Assembly: GCF_900130045.1 (NCBI RefSeq)
Contig: NZ_FQXT01000001.1
Coordinates: 496,001-560,000 of the forward strand
Reading direction: 5' to 3'
Source of the DNA: Leeuwenhoekiella palythoae
GTDB taxonomy: Bacteria; Bacteroidota; Bacteroidia; Flavobacteriales; Flavobacteriaceae
DNA: 64,000 nt
The translations under genes and the position numbers were made by a program. Positions 18,171-27,400 of this stretch are shown here, one piece after another (positions within the stretch are counted from its first letter, which is position 1; each line of letters opens with the position of its first letter). The notes under the pieces are model-generated. The model saw only the letters and a list, made by a program, of their open reading frames with translations. It was not told the origin of the DNA and made no database searches.

Positions 18171-18626
18171 TTATGCTTCGGTTAAAATTTGAGTGGCGTG
18201 GTCTTTGGTTTTTACCTTTCCTATAACACGGGTTACCGTTCCGTTTTCTACAATAAAGGTGGTACGATGGATTCCATCATATTCTTTGCCCATAAACTTT
18301 TTTGGTCCCCAAACACCAAAAGCGTTGATCACGGTTTTATCTTCATCTGCTAAAAGCGGAAAAGGAAACTCATACTTATTTCTAAAATTGGTTTGACGAC
18401 GTTCTGAATCTGCACTCACGCCTAGTAGTTCGTAACCTTCTGCTTGTAATTCTTTGTAATTATCTCTCAAGTTACAAGCTTCGGCAGTACAACCCGGTGT
18501 TGACGCTTTTGGGTAGAAAAACACAATGACTTTTTTGTCTGCATAATCGCTCCATTGTACTTCGTTTCCGTCCTGATCCTTAGTGGTAAATGCAGGTACT
18601 TGATCTCCTTCTTTTAGCATATTCAT
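18171..18626 (-). CDS. bcp: thioredoxin-dependent peroxiredoxin Bcp
   Basis: 151 residues, the size of Bcp/PrxQ. The peroxidatic Cys46 is in TPGCT and a second Cys51 follows four residues later (CTAEAC), the Prx-Q pattern in which the two cysteines form an intramolecular disulfide that thioredoxin reduces. A second ATG two codons downstream (18620) could also be used. Reduces hydrogen peroxide and organic hydroperoxides in the cytoplasm. Divergent from nth with about 90 bases between the two starts. Confidence 0.93.
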   Translation of the reverse strand: MNMLKEGDQVPAFTTKDQDGNEVQWSDYADKKVIVFFYPKASTPGCTAEACNLRDNYKELQAEGYELLGVSADSERRQTNFRNKYEFPFPLLADEDKTVINAFGVWGPKKFMGKEYDGIHRTTFIVENGTVTRVIGKVKTKDHATQILTEA

Positions 18627-18715
18627 GATTTTCTATATTTTAATGTGTAGAATTGATTCTTTTTAAGGTTTCAAAAAATCCCTTCTTTGTATTTTCGTTT
18701 TCAAAATTACAGATA

Positions 18716-19372
18716 ATGACTAAAGCCGAGAAGGTAACCTTTGTTATAGATACGTTAAAGCAACTTTATCCTCAGATTCCCATTCCGTTAGATCATAAAG
18801 ATCCGTACACGCTGCTTATCGCGGTTTTGATGAGTGCGCAGAGTACTGATGTCAAGGTAAATCAGATCACGCCGCTTCTATTTGAGGTCGCCGATAACCC
18901 TTATGATATGGTCAAACTCTCTGTGGAAGAAATTCGCGAGATCATTAAACCTGTGGGTTTATCGCCGATGAAAGCAAAAGGTATTCACGGTCTTTCTCAT
19001 ATACTTATCGATAAATATGATGGAAAAGTTCCTGAAAGTATCGAAGCGTTAGAGCAGCTCCCTGCGGTGGGTCACAAAACGGCAAGCGTAGTGGTTTCTC
19101 AAGCATTTAACATTCCGGCATTTCCTGTAGATACGCACATTCACCGTTTGATGTACCGGTGGAATTTAACCAATGGAAAAAACGTAGTTCAAACCGAAAA
19201 AGATGCTAAACGCCTTTTTCCAAAAGATCTTTGGAATGAACTGCACCTACAAATTATCTGGTATGGTCGACAGTACAGTCCGGCCCGAGGCTGGGATCTA
19301 GAAAAAGATATCATCACCGCAACCATAGGCCGCAAAAGTGTCTTAAAAGAATATTATAAGTCAAAAAAATGA
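18716..19372 (+). CDS. nth: endonuclease III-like DNA glycosylase without the iron-sulfur cluster
   Basis: The ATG at 18716 gives 218 residues and aligns with the usual start; the frame open from 18653 adds a non-conserved stretch. The helix-hairpin-helix is clear (LPAVGHKTASVV) with the catalytic Lys121, and the catalytic Asp139 is in PVDTHIHR, matching K120 and D138 of the E. coli enzyme. The C-terminus differs: after WYGRQYSPARGW there is not one cysteine where C-x6-C-x2-C-x5-C normally holds the 4Fe-4S cluster. Base-excision repair of oxidised pyrimidines is still expected from the active site. Confidence 0.92.
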   Translation: MTKAEKVTFVIDTLKQLYPQIPIPLDHKDPYTLLIAVLMSAQSTDVKVNQITPLLFEVADNPYDMVKLSVEEIREIIKPVGLSPMKAKGIHGLSHILIDKYDGKVPESIEALEQLPAVGHKTASVVVSQAFNIPAFPVDTHIHRLMYRWNLTNGKNVVQTEKDAKRLFPKDLWNELHLQIIWYGRQYSPARGWDLEKDIITATIGRKSVLKEYYKSKK

Positions 19373-19402
19373 GCGATTCTTGGCAGGCCTAAAAGTTCTT
19401 TT

Positions 19403-22400
19403 CTAGCTTTTATTCTTCTCTTCAAGAACGCGTTTTATCTTATTCAAGATATTGATTTTTTTCTCGGAAATAATAGCTGTATGCTTGGTTAAAAATTCAA
19501 TCTGAGCAATCTCAATGCGTATTTGTCGTGCGCTATGAAGCAATCTGAAGGTTTCATTAAAACGCTTATTAATCTCTGCAAAAATCTGCTCTTCTTGAGT
19601 TTCGTCTTTATCTAATAGTAGTAAACAAAAGCTGACTTCTGTCATCCCGAGAAGTACCGAAATATCTAAATCTTCCGGATCTACATCATCTAGTTGCTTA
19701 TGAAAATCCCTCAGATAGGTCAGCGGATCTTTAGTCGTAAACCGTTCAAACAAGGCTTTGAGACTTCCGTGTCCATAACCTTCTAGCAAATACGCAATAA
19801 ACACCATATTTGAAAAAGCATCCAGACTGTTGCCATCATAAAGATCGCTGTTGATCATAAAAGCTTCGGTGTAATAATCCAGTGCAAATTTGAGGTACAA
19901 ATCGCGCTTTTTTGGCTGCTCATAGGCCGAAGCAAATTTATAGGCATTACCCACCACACCCAGTCGCAAAGTGGTTTTGCCTATCATAGCGAGTTTGGTC
20001 ACCTGATCTAATTCTGCCAAACGTTTTTCAGCATCTTCCGAAAAATTATGAGAACGCAACAAACAAAAATGCTCTAATACTTTCAGAGAAAAGTTAGCAT
20101 CTTCTAGCGTAAGCACTGCACCAAAGGTTTCTAATGCCTTTAGCGGCTCATTCAATTCATCGTAAATAAGTGCCTCTTTTTCTCGAATGACACCATCGAT
20201 CAAATTATTGCTCGCCGCATTGTTTAGAATTGTTTCCAAGCGCTTTTGACCTTGCTTCTTTTTAGTTGCATTATGCTTTACTTCTGAATAGAGATTTTCA
20301 AGATCAATGTAAACCTGCGAACTCAACACATAATCGTAGTCGTCATCTTTTGCTTTACTAAGATCAAAAAACTTGTAATGCTGATTTCCGTAGCATTGAT
20401 ACGCTCCCCACGTATTGGTATGCCCGTGATTTTGATAACACATTTTACGCGCCATTTGCACCGCTTCGCCAAATTCATAACCCATAAGCATGCGCTTGTA
20501 AAAATGCTCAGAAAAGGTCGCAGCCGCCGCATCATCTACTGCCCAACCGGTTATCACAATAGCTTTAACTCCCATATTGATCAACTGCGTTCCCACATTG
20601 GCGGCAAGCTTAAATCGGGATTGCGTGTATGCCGAATCTTTAGCATCTAAGGTTCCCGAATAACAGCAATTGATAAAAACGAATTCCGGCACGTAACTCA
20701 GTTGCTTGATCATTGCGGGATTGATGCAAATACCATCCCCGATGGCAATCCCCACGCGCTCGTTTGCTAAATCATAAAGACCATGACCGGCAAAATGCAG
20801 GATCTTATAAGGGCGGGTATAGAGCTCCAGCATAATTTCTGCCGGTTCTGCATTAATAAGGGAAAAGGTTTCAAATGCAGCCTGCTCTAACTTTGCATTG
20901 ACATCCTGAGCTTCTTTTTTTGCTGCCGGCAGCTGTGGCAAATTTTCTTCATTATAAAGTGGATCGCCAATAATGAGCGCCGAGTTGCTAGAAGCTCGTA
21001 ACGGAAGGCTTTCATATTCTGAAGTGAGTAATTGACGTATGAGTCCACTGTTAACGGCAGCCGGAGTTTCATCTGAATCAAAATCGTGAAACATTTCCCA
21101 CGGAAATTGTGCTGCTTCAAGATCTAACTTAAGTAAAATATTGTTTTGATTGCGAATTATATCTTTAAACCGATTGGGAATGAGCAGCTCAAACAACGCC
21201 TTTGACAAGCGTTTATCCCAAGCAGCACTGTGCGACATACGTTCTAGCAGAACCTCAACCTGGTCTAACCCATTATGTACCTCTTCTTCTTCAATACGCG
21301 CCAAACCGCTTGATGAATTGAATGCAAACCCTTTGATACATTCTTTGGTGAGCAAACTTTCAATATTAAATTGATGCCACCAATCATCACGATCGCTAAT
21401 GAATGCTCGTTTCTTTTTGGCGCCTTCTTTACTTTTCACTCCTTTAACCAACTCAAAACTAAAGCGGTTATCTGCGTGTTGTAATCTGCTTAAGCCCCAA
21501 TACGCCTGACTTGACAAAGACTCATAATGATTGATCAACTCAATTTCGGTAATGGGCATTAAGCCGTCTTGATGTTGACGGATGTAGGCATTGGCATTAC
21601 TCACCCCTAACAAAATTCCTTTGAGCGAATCTTCTACCTGCAACCTTCCGTAGCCGGTTCCTATAAAAATGAACGAGATCCCTTCAGCAAAAGATTTAGC
21701 TCGCGCTAGCGTGTAATTATCGCGCATAAACATGGCGTATTTTAAAGTCGCCATTTCTGTAGTTTTTGCCAGCAGGTAATGCGTGAGTTCCTGCGTATTG
21801 CCCAATCCACAAACGATAGCTCCCCGCGGGTTAGTATTCAGATTAAAAAAGACTTCACTTTCTCCAATTTTGCCGGGATAATAGCCCATATCGTAACGCT
21901 GCATCAACCTACCGCCCAAACAGCGGTTAAGGGCTTTTTCTGCACTATGCACGCCGTCATTATTAAAGTGTCCCACCATCACCGGGTAGCGCGCCACTTT
22001 AAGGTCTGCATTGATCACTTCAACCTTTACTTTGGGCTGTTGTATTGCAGTTGCTTGTTGCACTGGCGTAATCCCGAAAAGTGCATCTGCTGCTTCCTGT
22101 TGATTGCTAAATGGTTGTGGCACGCCGTGCATTTCAGTGATCACTTCTCCTGCCCTGCTCACCGGTTTTGTTTTAGACAATAGTTGCGTTTTCCCCTCTT
22201 GTAAGAGTTCTATGATTCCATCAAATAATTTTGGGTCATTAGCCAATTCACCGTGCGAAGTTTCGGTGTAGTACAAATTGGTTTCCGGCAATCTTGACGG
22301 AATACCGGTTGCCCAAGTCACACTACTGTCACCGTGCGTTGTGGCCAGATATACTAACTTTTTCTTTTTAGACAGAAATCTGGACTTTGAGGTATAATCG

Positions 22401-24682
22401 TAAACGGTTTGCTCCGCGTGTCCGGCAATATAGTACACGTTTTTTAGATCTTCTTCTTTGATCTTCGTCACAAAATCCAGCACCTTTTCGCGGTATTTTT
22501 TAAATGCATCCAGCTCTTTTTTAAGCGGAATAACCATTGCTTCATCGCATTCCTCTTTTATCTTTTTCCAAAAATCAGTCTCCCAGAATTTTCGCTTTTG
22601 ATTGTTTTCAATGGGGAGTAATTCAAATATCCCGGGGTATTCTCTAAACACATACAAGAGATCTCTTTTAGTGTTTTTAAAGTCCATCATCGCAAGTTGT
22701 TTAACCCTGCTGCTGTGCCCTGTGAGCACTTCCATAATTAGATACGAACCCAACCAAGGAGTTCCCAGCATGATAAATTTGGTTGAAGGTTTATCGATGA
22801 GCTTTTTCCACAATTCAGGGAAATCGATCATTACTTGTCTCACGACCAGACCACCCATAGAATGCGCAATGATCTGAATAGGCTGCGTTTGCTCAACGAG
22901 CAACTGATCTATTTTTTCTGCCAGAAGCTGTGCTGCGTGTTTTACACTTTTCCGCCAATCAAAAGGAAACGTGATCACATCGTGTGTTTTACCCAAATGC
23001 TGAGCAAAATCATCATAATATTTTTTGATCACGCCACTTGCGGAAACATCTTCGGTTTTAATACTTAAATCATCTTTGATTGCGCCGCGATTCAGTTCTC
23101 TAAAATCAATCCATTGAGGATTTCCATTATGATCAAGACTAGATCCCATAATTCCCGGGAGTAACAGTGCGATTGGTTTTGTTCCGCTAATCTTTTCATA
23201 ATGCACACCTTTCATAGAAAGCAAGCCCAGCAGTACGCCCCTGCTCCCCGAAATATTGCGTTTTTTAATAAAGAAATTTGCAAGTTCACCCGGTGGCGTG
23301 ATCGCTGCCTGCAGAATAGCATCACACGTATTTTGATTTCTGAAATAATTAAAGTGATTGGTTGCTGCATTTTTAGAAAGAAAGTAGTTGATGCCGTTTA
23401 AGCGCGGTGCACCTTGCTCCATTCGGTTGGAATCTACCACCAGATCATTAGCTTTCCAATAAAACAGATTGGCCAAAATCACTTTAAGCGTATCTACTAA
23501 AGATCCACCTGCCTCTGCATCTCCTGCGATCACATAAAGATCGCTTTCTACAGGATTAGCGGAGTAATTGAGCATTTTTTGAAATGCACTATCAGGAACC
23601 ATACTATACAAACCCGCCATAGCTTCAGGATTGGCCTTTTGTTTAACCACCTCTAGCAAAAACAAGCGTACAGTAGTGTAAAGCACATTAGCCTGCGCAC
23701 CTATTGCGAGGCCCATTGCGTTCATAATCACATTTAAAAAGTGATCTAGTCGTCTGGATAAGATGGTCGTCCCGCTTGCCGGCGCAGCAACGCGTATTAC
23801 TTTATGTATTTGAATTTGTTTTTTTTGAGCAAGCTTATTCAGCTTCACCATCAATTTATGCGTGCTGTCATCCTCTCTGAGCATCATTCCCAACTCGAGA
23901 TCGCTAAACCCAATTATCTGATTGCGTCGATCGCATTTAGCGAGAATATCAGCAACGAGTCCGCCGCGGGAATGACTTAAAATATCCAGATCAATCCCTT
24001 TATCTATCGACTCTAAAAAGTCTATCGCATTCTGAATAGGACTAACCGAAAGCGTACGATGCTCTAAGGCTAAAATTCCGGAGGCATATTCTTGCAACAG
24101 TTGATCCCAGATAGGATTGGCGCCTATTCGCAGATCAGAAAATGCAGCAAAGGTGTTAGAAAGTGTGCCGTGAATCAGTAGTAAATATGGTGTAGTTTGC
24201 TTATCAACTTTAGCAACAGGCAGATATTGAAATGTAGCATCCATCTTAAAAACACCGGGTTGCGGCATTACCTTTTTATCATAAGCTTCGGCCAATACTG
24301 CTGCTGTTTCCTCAGCGGCGATCGCTGCTGCTTTAGGTTTGAGCAGGTGCAGCGCTTTAATGATCACTTCACTTACAATTCCGCGAGACGGACTCGTTTC
24401 TACAAGTTTGGCTTCAAAAACCAATGCCTCACCAGAGCGTGAGGTATTCAAAGGTGTATTGTAAATTTCCTGAATGTCTAACGCATTACCTATCCATTCG
24501 GTATCGTCTGAAAAAGTGAATTGAATGATAGCATCATCATCAAGATCTAAAGGAATCGCCTTGCCCGATGCCCTATTTTTAGCCAATTCAACACTTTTTA
24601 CAATTTCAAATTCAGCATAAATACCTGAAAGTTGTTTTTGGGCGGGAGCGCTCTCTGTCCCATAAACTATGGCCTTGATCAT
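19403..24682 (-). CDS. giant CHAT-domain protein with two alpha/beta-hydrolase (lipase-like) domains
   Basis: 1759 residues, no signal peptide. In order: a beta-rich N-terminal part (1-150); a first alpha/beta-hydrolase with LIHG at 169-172, nucleophile S238 in SHSRGG, acid D413 or D417 and H443 in NHFNYF; a second hydrolase of lecithin:cholesterol acyltransferase type with LPGIMGSS at 508-515, S608 in AHSMGG, D785 in GDSSVTW and H810 in SHGEL; a segment 885-1040 with VCGLGN resembling the N-terminal macro-like domain of M17 aminopeptidases; a CHAT caspase-like domain (about 1180-1435) with H1300 in FAGHG, C1340 in NCCYSG and the closing WGAYQCYG; and a helical, TPR-like C-terminus (1440-1759). 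CHAT proteins are proteases that often act as effectors in conflict or death pathways; lipase domains could attack membranes. The gene is monocistronic, 30 bases from the convergent nth. The combination is an inference from motifs. Confidence 0.85.
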   Translation of the reverse strand: MIKAIVYGTESAPAQKQLSGIYAEFEIVKSVELAKNRASGKAIPLDLDDDAIIQFTFSDDTEWIGNALDIQEIYNTPLNTSRSGEALVFEAKLVETSPSRGIVSEVIIKALHLLKPKAAAIAAEETAAVLAEAYDKKVMPQPGVFKMDATFQYLPVAKVDKQTTPYLLLIHGTLSNTFAAFSDLRIGANPIWDQLLQEYASGILALEHRTLSVSPIQNAIDFLESIDKGIDLDILSHSRGGLVADILAKCDRRNQIIGFSDLELGMMLREDDSTHKLMVKLNKLAQKKQIQIHKVIRVAAPASGTTILSRRLDHFLNVIMNAMGLAIGAQANVLYTTVRLFLLEVVKQKANPEAMAGLYSMVPDSAFQKMLNYSANPVESDLYVIAGDAEAGGSLVDTLKVILANLFYWKANDLVVDSNRMEQGAPRLNGINYFLSKNAATNHFNYFRNQNTCDAILQAAITPPGELANFFIKKRNISGSRGVLLGLLSMKGVHYEKISGTKPIALLLPGIMGSSLDHNGNPQWIDFRELNRGAIKDDLSIKTEDVSASGVIKKYYDDFAQHLGKTHDVITFPFDWRKSVKHAAQLLAEKIDQLLVEQTQPIQIIAHSMGGLVVRQVMIDFPELWKKLIDKPSTKFIMLGTPWLGSYLIMEVLTGHSSRVKQLAMMDFKNTKRDLLYVFREYPGIFELLPIENNQKRKFWETDFWKKIKEECDEAMVIPLKKELDAFKKYREKVLDFVTKIKEEDLKNVYYIAGHAEQTVYDYTSKSRFLSKKKKLVYLATTHGDSSVTWATGIPSRLPETNLYYTETSHGELANDPKLFDGIIELLQEGKTQLLSKTKPVSRAGEVITEMHGVPQPFSNQQEAADALFGITPVQQATAIQQPKVKVEVINADLKVARYPVMVGHFNNDGVHSAEKALNRCLGGRLMQRYDMGYYPGKIGESEVFFNLNTNPRGAIVCGLGNTQELTHYLLAKTTEMATLKYAMFMRDNYTLARAKSFAEGISFIFIGTGYGRLQVEDSLKGILLGVSNANAYIRQHQDGLMPITEIELINHYESLSSQAYWGLSRLQHADNRFSFELVKGVKSKEGAKKKRAFISDRDDWWHQFNIESLLTKECIKGFAFNSSSGLARIEEEEVHNGLDQVEVLLERMSHSAAWDKRLSKALFELLIPNRFKDIIRNQNNILLKLDLEAAQFPWEMFHDFDSDETPAAVNSGLIRQLLTSEYESLPLRASSNSALIIGDPLYNEENLPQLPAAKKEAQDVNAKLEQAAFETFSLINAEPAEIMLELYTRPYKILHFAGHGLYDLANERVGIAIGDGICINPAMIKQLSYVPEFVFINCCYSGTLDAKDSAYTQSRFKLAANVGTQLINMGVKAIVITGWAVDDAAAATFSEHFYKRMLMGYEFGEAVQMARKMCYQNHGHTNTWGAYQCYGNQHYKFFDLSKAKDDDYDYVLSSQVYIDLENLYSEVKHNATKKKQGQKRLETILNNAASNNLIDGVIREKEALIYDELNEPLKALETFGAVLTLEDANFSLKVLEHFCLLRSHNFSEDAEKRLAELDQVTKLAMIGKTTLRLGVVGNAYKFASAYEQPKKRDLYLKFALDYYTEAFMINSDLYDGNSLDAFSNMVFIAYLLEGYGHGSLKALFERFTTKDPLTYLRDFHKQLDDVDPEDLDISVLLGMTEVSFCLLLLDKDETQEEQIFAEINKRFNETFRLLHSARQIRIEIAQIEFLTKHTAIISEKKINILNKIKRVLEEKNKS

Positions 24683-24816
24683 AATACGTTAGTTTTAAGT
24701 GCATTATAAATGTAACAAAAGCCTAATAGCCAAAAACTTAGCTATCGAATTTAGGGGCAAACACCCCTCAGCCAAAGGGGGAAATGCAGTAGTAACTAGA
24801 GTTGTTTCATTCTCAT

Positions 24817-24824
24817 TATCTTTG
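24817..24824 (+). promoter_or_regulatory. -7 promoter box (TAnnTTTG) for the HAD gene
   Basis: TATCTTTG, an exact match to the Bacteroidota -7 consensus, 25 bases before the TTG start of the following gene. Confidence 0.6.
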
Positions 24825-24849
24825 AAGCACATTACTAAAAATATAAACT

Positions 24850-25551
24850 TTGAAAACCACCAAAACCCCAGATAAAATAGCGGTCAAAGCACTCATTTTT
24901 GATATGGATGGGACGATGATCGATAATATGATGATTCACCATCGCGCTTGGCAAAAGAAACTCAAAGAGCTAGGTCTAGAAATGACACTAGACGAAGTAA
25001 AGCGTGACATTCACGGCGTGAACAACGAGATCATTAAGCGCCTTTTTGGTGACCGTTTTAATGCGGAAGAAATCGCACAGATCGCTTGGGATAAAGAAGC
25101 TGCCTATCGAGAGATCTATGCAGATCAAATCACAATGCTTCCCGGACTGCAGCAATTTTTAGATGCCGCAAAAGCATTAAAAATCCCAATGGGAATTGGT
25201 ACTGCAGCTCCTAAAGAAAATGCTGAATTTGCCGTTGAAGCGCTACAGCTTGAACCGTATTTTCAAACTGTGGTGCACTCTGATATGGTAGATCGCGGGA
25301 AGCCGGATCCGCAAGTATTTGAGATGGTTGCAGCGCGGCTTCAGGTTGATCTTAAAGACTGTGTGATCTTTGAAGACAGTCCTACCGGAGCTCAAGCAGC
25401 TGCCAACGGAAAAGCACAATCGGTGATCTTAAACACTACACACACTCCTGACGAGTTTGAGCGTATTTCTAAGATTCAACACTTTATGACCGATTATAAA
25501 AACATTCAACTTACAAAGTCAGATGATGGAGCGTTTTACCTTCAGTTTTAA
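24850..25551 (+). CDS. HAD-IA hydrolase, beta-phosphoglucomutase-like
   Basis: 233 residues starting with TTG: a stop at 24844-24846 in the same frame excludes any upstream start, and the next ATG would cut into the active site. HAD motif I is FDMDGT (D18, D20), motif II is the T of GTAAPKEN, motif III the K of RGKPDP, and motif IV FEDSPTGAQAA. The helical cap between motifs I and II is of C1 type as in beta-phosphoglucomutase and phosphoglycolate phosphatase. Likely a small-sugar phosphatase or mutase; the substrate cannot be told. Confidence 0.88.
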   Translation: MKTTKTPDKIAVKALIFDMDGTMIDNMMIHHRAWQKKLKELGLEMTLDEVKRDIHGVNNEIIKRLFGDRFNAEEIAQIAWDKEAAYREIYADQITMLPGLQQFLDAAKALKIPMGIGTAAPKENAEFAVEALQLEPYFQTVVHSDMVDRGKPDPQVFEMVAARLQVDLKDCVIFEDSPTGAQAAANGKAQSVILNTTHTPDEFERISKIQHFMTDYKNIQLTKSDDGAFYLQF

Positions 25552-25651
25552 AGAAACTAAAATATCAGCGCTACTCGTTGTAAAATCTTTTCATTTAAAT
25601 AAAAACAACCTTACTAAAAGCGTATTTTTAACGCTTTAATTAAAAGTACCT

Positions 25652-26698
25652 ATGAAACAAATTGTTTATATGGCCGGCGTTCTTGCCAGTGTTATGCTGG
25701 TAAATTGCGGCCCAAAAATGACCGAATCTTCAAATCATTCTGGTAAAGAGGTCACCCTTACCGATGTTGACCCTATGCCGTATGCCGAAAGTATTACTGC
25801 AGATGAGTTAAAAGAAATGCTTTACGTTTATGCTTCAGATGAATTTGAAGGTCGTAACACCGGTGAACCGGGACAAAAGAAGGCGGTAGCTTATCTTAAA
25901 GACTACTATATCGATCAGGATATTCCATCTGCGCTAGAAGACTCGTATTTTCAGATTGTTCCTGAAAGTTTTTTCAGAGCCGGAAGCGGGATCAAAGCTT
26001 CAGAAAATGTAGTGGCCTATATAAAAGGAAGTACTAAACCAGAAGAATATATTGTTATTTCTGCGCATTTAGATCACGTAGGGGTACGTGATGATGGTGA
26101 AGTATTTAATGGTGCTGATGATGATGGTTCTGGAACAGTTGGTGTTCTGGAGATTGCCGAAGCATTTAACAAAGCTGTTGAAGCAGGTTACAGACCACAG
26201 CGCTCTATTGTTTTCTTGCACGTAACCGGAGAAGAAAAAGGACTTTACGGTTCGCGCTATTATGCAGAAAACCCAATTTTCCCTATTGAAAATACTGTGG
26301 CTGACTTAAATATTGATATGATTGGCCGTGTTGACGATGCACACAAAGACAACGAAAATTACATTTATTTAATAGGTTCAGATAAGTTAAGCACACAGTT
26401 AGATAGTATTTCTACTGCCGTGAATAATAAATATATGAACATTGATCTTGATTATACTTACAATGATGAGAACGATCCTAATCGTTTTTATTACCGTTCT
26501 GATCACTACAACTTTGCTAAGCAAGGTGTACCTATTATCTTCTATTTTAACGGAACCCACGAGGATTACCATAAGGTGACTGACACACCAGATAAGATCA
26601 ATTACCCAATGCTGGCAAAACGCGCACAGCTCGTTTTCTTAACCGCTTGGGAACTGGCGAATCGCGAAGATCGCATCATCGTTGATAAAGCACCCTAA
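25652..26698 (+). CDS. M28 family zinc peptidase, lipoprotein
   Basis: 348 residues. The signal ends in a lipobox with C19 (LVNCG). The M28 di-zinc ligands are visible: H139 (AHLDHVG), the Asp of GADDDGSG (about 157), the Glu pair of TGEEKGLYG, the Asp of NIDMIGR and the His of THEDYHKVTDT. Family members are aminopeptidases or related peptide hydrolases; the lipid anchor places it in the periplasm or at the surface. Single gene with its own terminator. Confidence 0.92.
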   Translation: MKQIVYMAGVLASVMLVNCGPKMTESSNHSGKEVTLTDVDPMPYAESITADELKEMLYVYASDEFEGRNTGEPGQKKAVAYLKDYYIDQDIPSALEDSYFQIVPESFFRAGSGIKASENVVAYIKGSTKPEEYIVISAHLDHVGVRDDGEVFNGADDDGSGTVGVLEIAEAFNKAVEAGYRPQRSIVFLHVTGEEKGLYGSRYYAENPIFPIENTVADLNIDMIGRVDDAHKDNENYIYLIGSDKLSTQLDSISTAVNNKYMNIDLDYTYNDENDPNRFYYRSDHYNFAKQGVPIIFYFNGTHEDYHKVTDTPDKINYPMLAKRAQLVFLTAWELANREDRIIVDKAP

Positions 26699-26719
26699 TT
26701 ACGAAGCACTACCAGATAC

Positions 26720-26746
26720 AAAAGCCTCTTTTTAGAGGCTTTTTTT
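26720..26746 (+). terminator. intrinsic terminator after the M28 peptidase gene
   Basis: Perfect 10-base stem AAAAGCCTCT/AGAGGCTTTT with a TTTT loop and a following T run. Confidence 0.9.
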
Positions 26747-26791
26747 ATGCTTATGAAGTAGTTTTATAACTAGAATCAAAACCCACAGGTT

Positions 26792-27400
26792 ATGCAAAAA
26801 TGGATTGCCCATCCGTTAGAATTAGAAGATGCCACAGTTAAACTTGTACCATTAAAACGTGAGCATCGCGATGGCTTGCTCGCCGCAGCATCTGACGGAA
26901 GTTTATGGGAGTTGTGGTACACTTCGGTGCCTTCGGCTGAAACCATAGATGCGTTTATCGCCACTGCGCTTGAACAACAAGAAAAAGGGGAAGAATATCC
27001 TTTTAGCGTAATTGATGCGCAAAGCGGAAAAATCATAGGATGTACACGGTTCTATGGTATGCAACCGCAGCATAAACGACTGGAAATTGGCTACACTTGG
27101 TATGCAAAAAGTGTTCAGCGCACCGGTGTGAATACCGCCTGCAAACGCTTATTACTTGCTTATGCCTTTGAACAACTTAACTGTATCGCTGTTCAAATAG
27201 TAACTGACTGGTTTAATCTTAGATCGCGCGCAGCCATCGCCAGACTGGGCGCAAAACAGGATGGTGTGTTGCGCAATCACCGTATTAATGCAGATGGAAG
27301 TTACAGAGACACGGTTGTGTTTTCTATAACTAATTCAGAATGGCACGGCGTCAAGAAAAATTTGGACTATAAAATGCTTACCTATAATTGCGGCTTATGA
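26792..27400 (+). CDS. GNAT N-acetyltransferase, RimJ/RimL type
   Basis: 202 residues of the acetyltransferase_3 kind: the N-terminal LVPLKREHRDGL, the central YTWYAKSVQRTGVNTACKRL (acetyl-CoA binding loop region) and the W/F-N-x-R-S-R-A-A-I-A-R-L-G-A segment (about 144-160) are typical of RimJ/RimL-like enzymes that acetylate protein N-termini or small amines. The stop codon overlaps the next start in ATGA, so the two genes are translationally coupled. Confidence 0.88.
   Translation: MQKWIAHPLELEDATVKLVPLKREHRDGLLAAASDGSLWELWYTSVPSAETIDAFIATALEQQEKGEEYPFSVIDAQSGKIIGCTRFYGMQPQHKRLEIGYTWYAKSVQRTGVNTACKRLLLAYAFEQLNCIAVQIVTDWFNLRSRAAIARLGAKQDGVLRNHRINADGSYRDTVVFSITNSEWHGVKKNLDYKMLTYNCGL

Noticed and set aside
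25617-25637. Inverted repeat AAAGCGT/ACGCTTT between the HAD and M28 genes
   Set aside because: Seven pairs and no T run; could be chance in AT-rich DNA.
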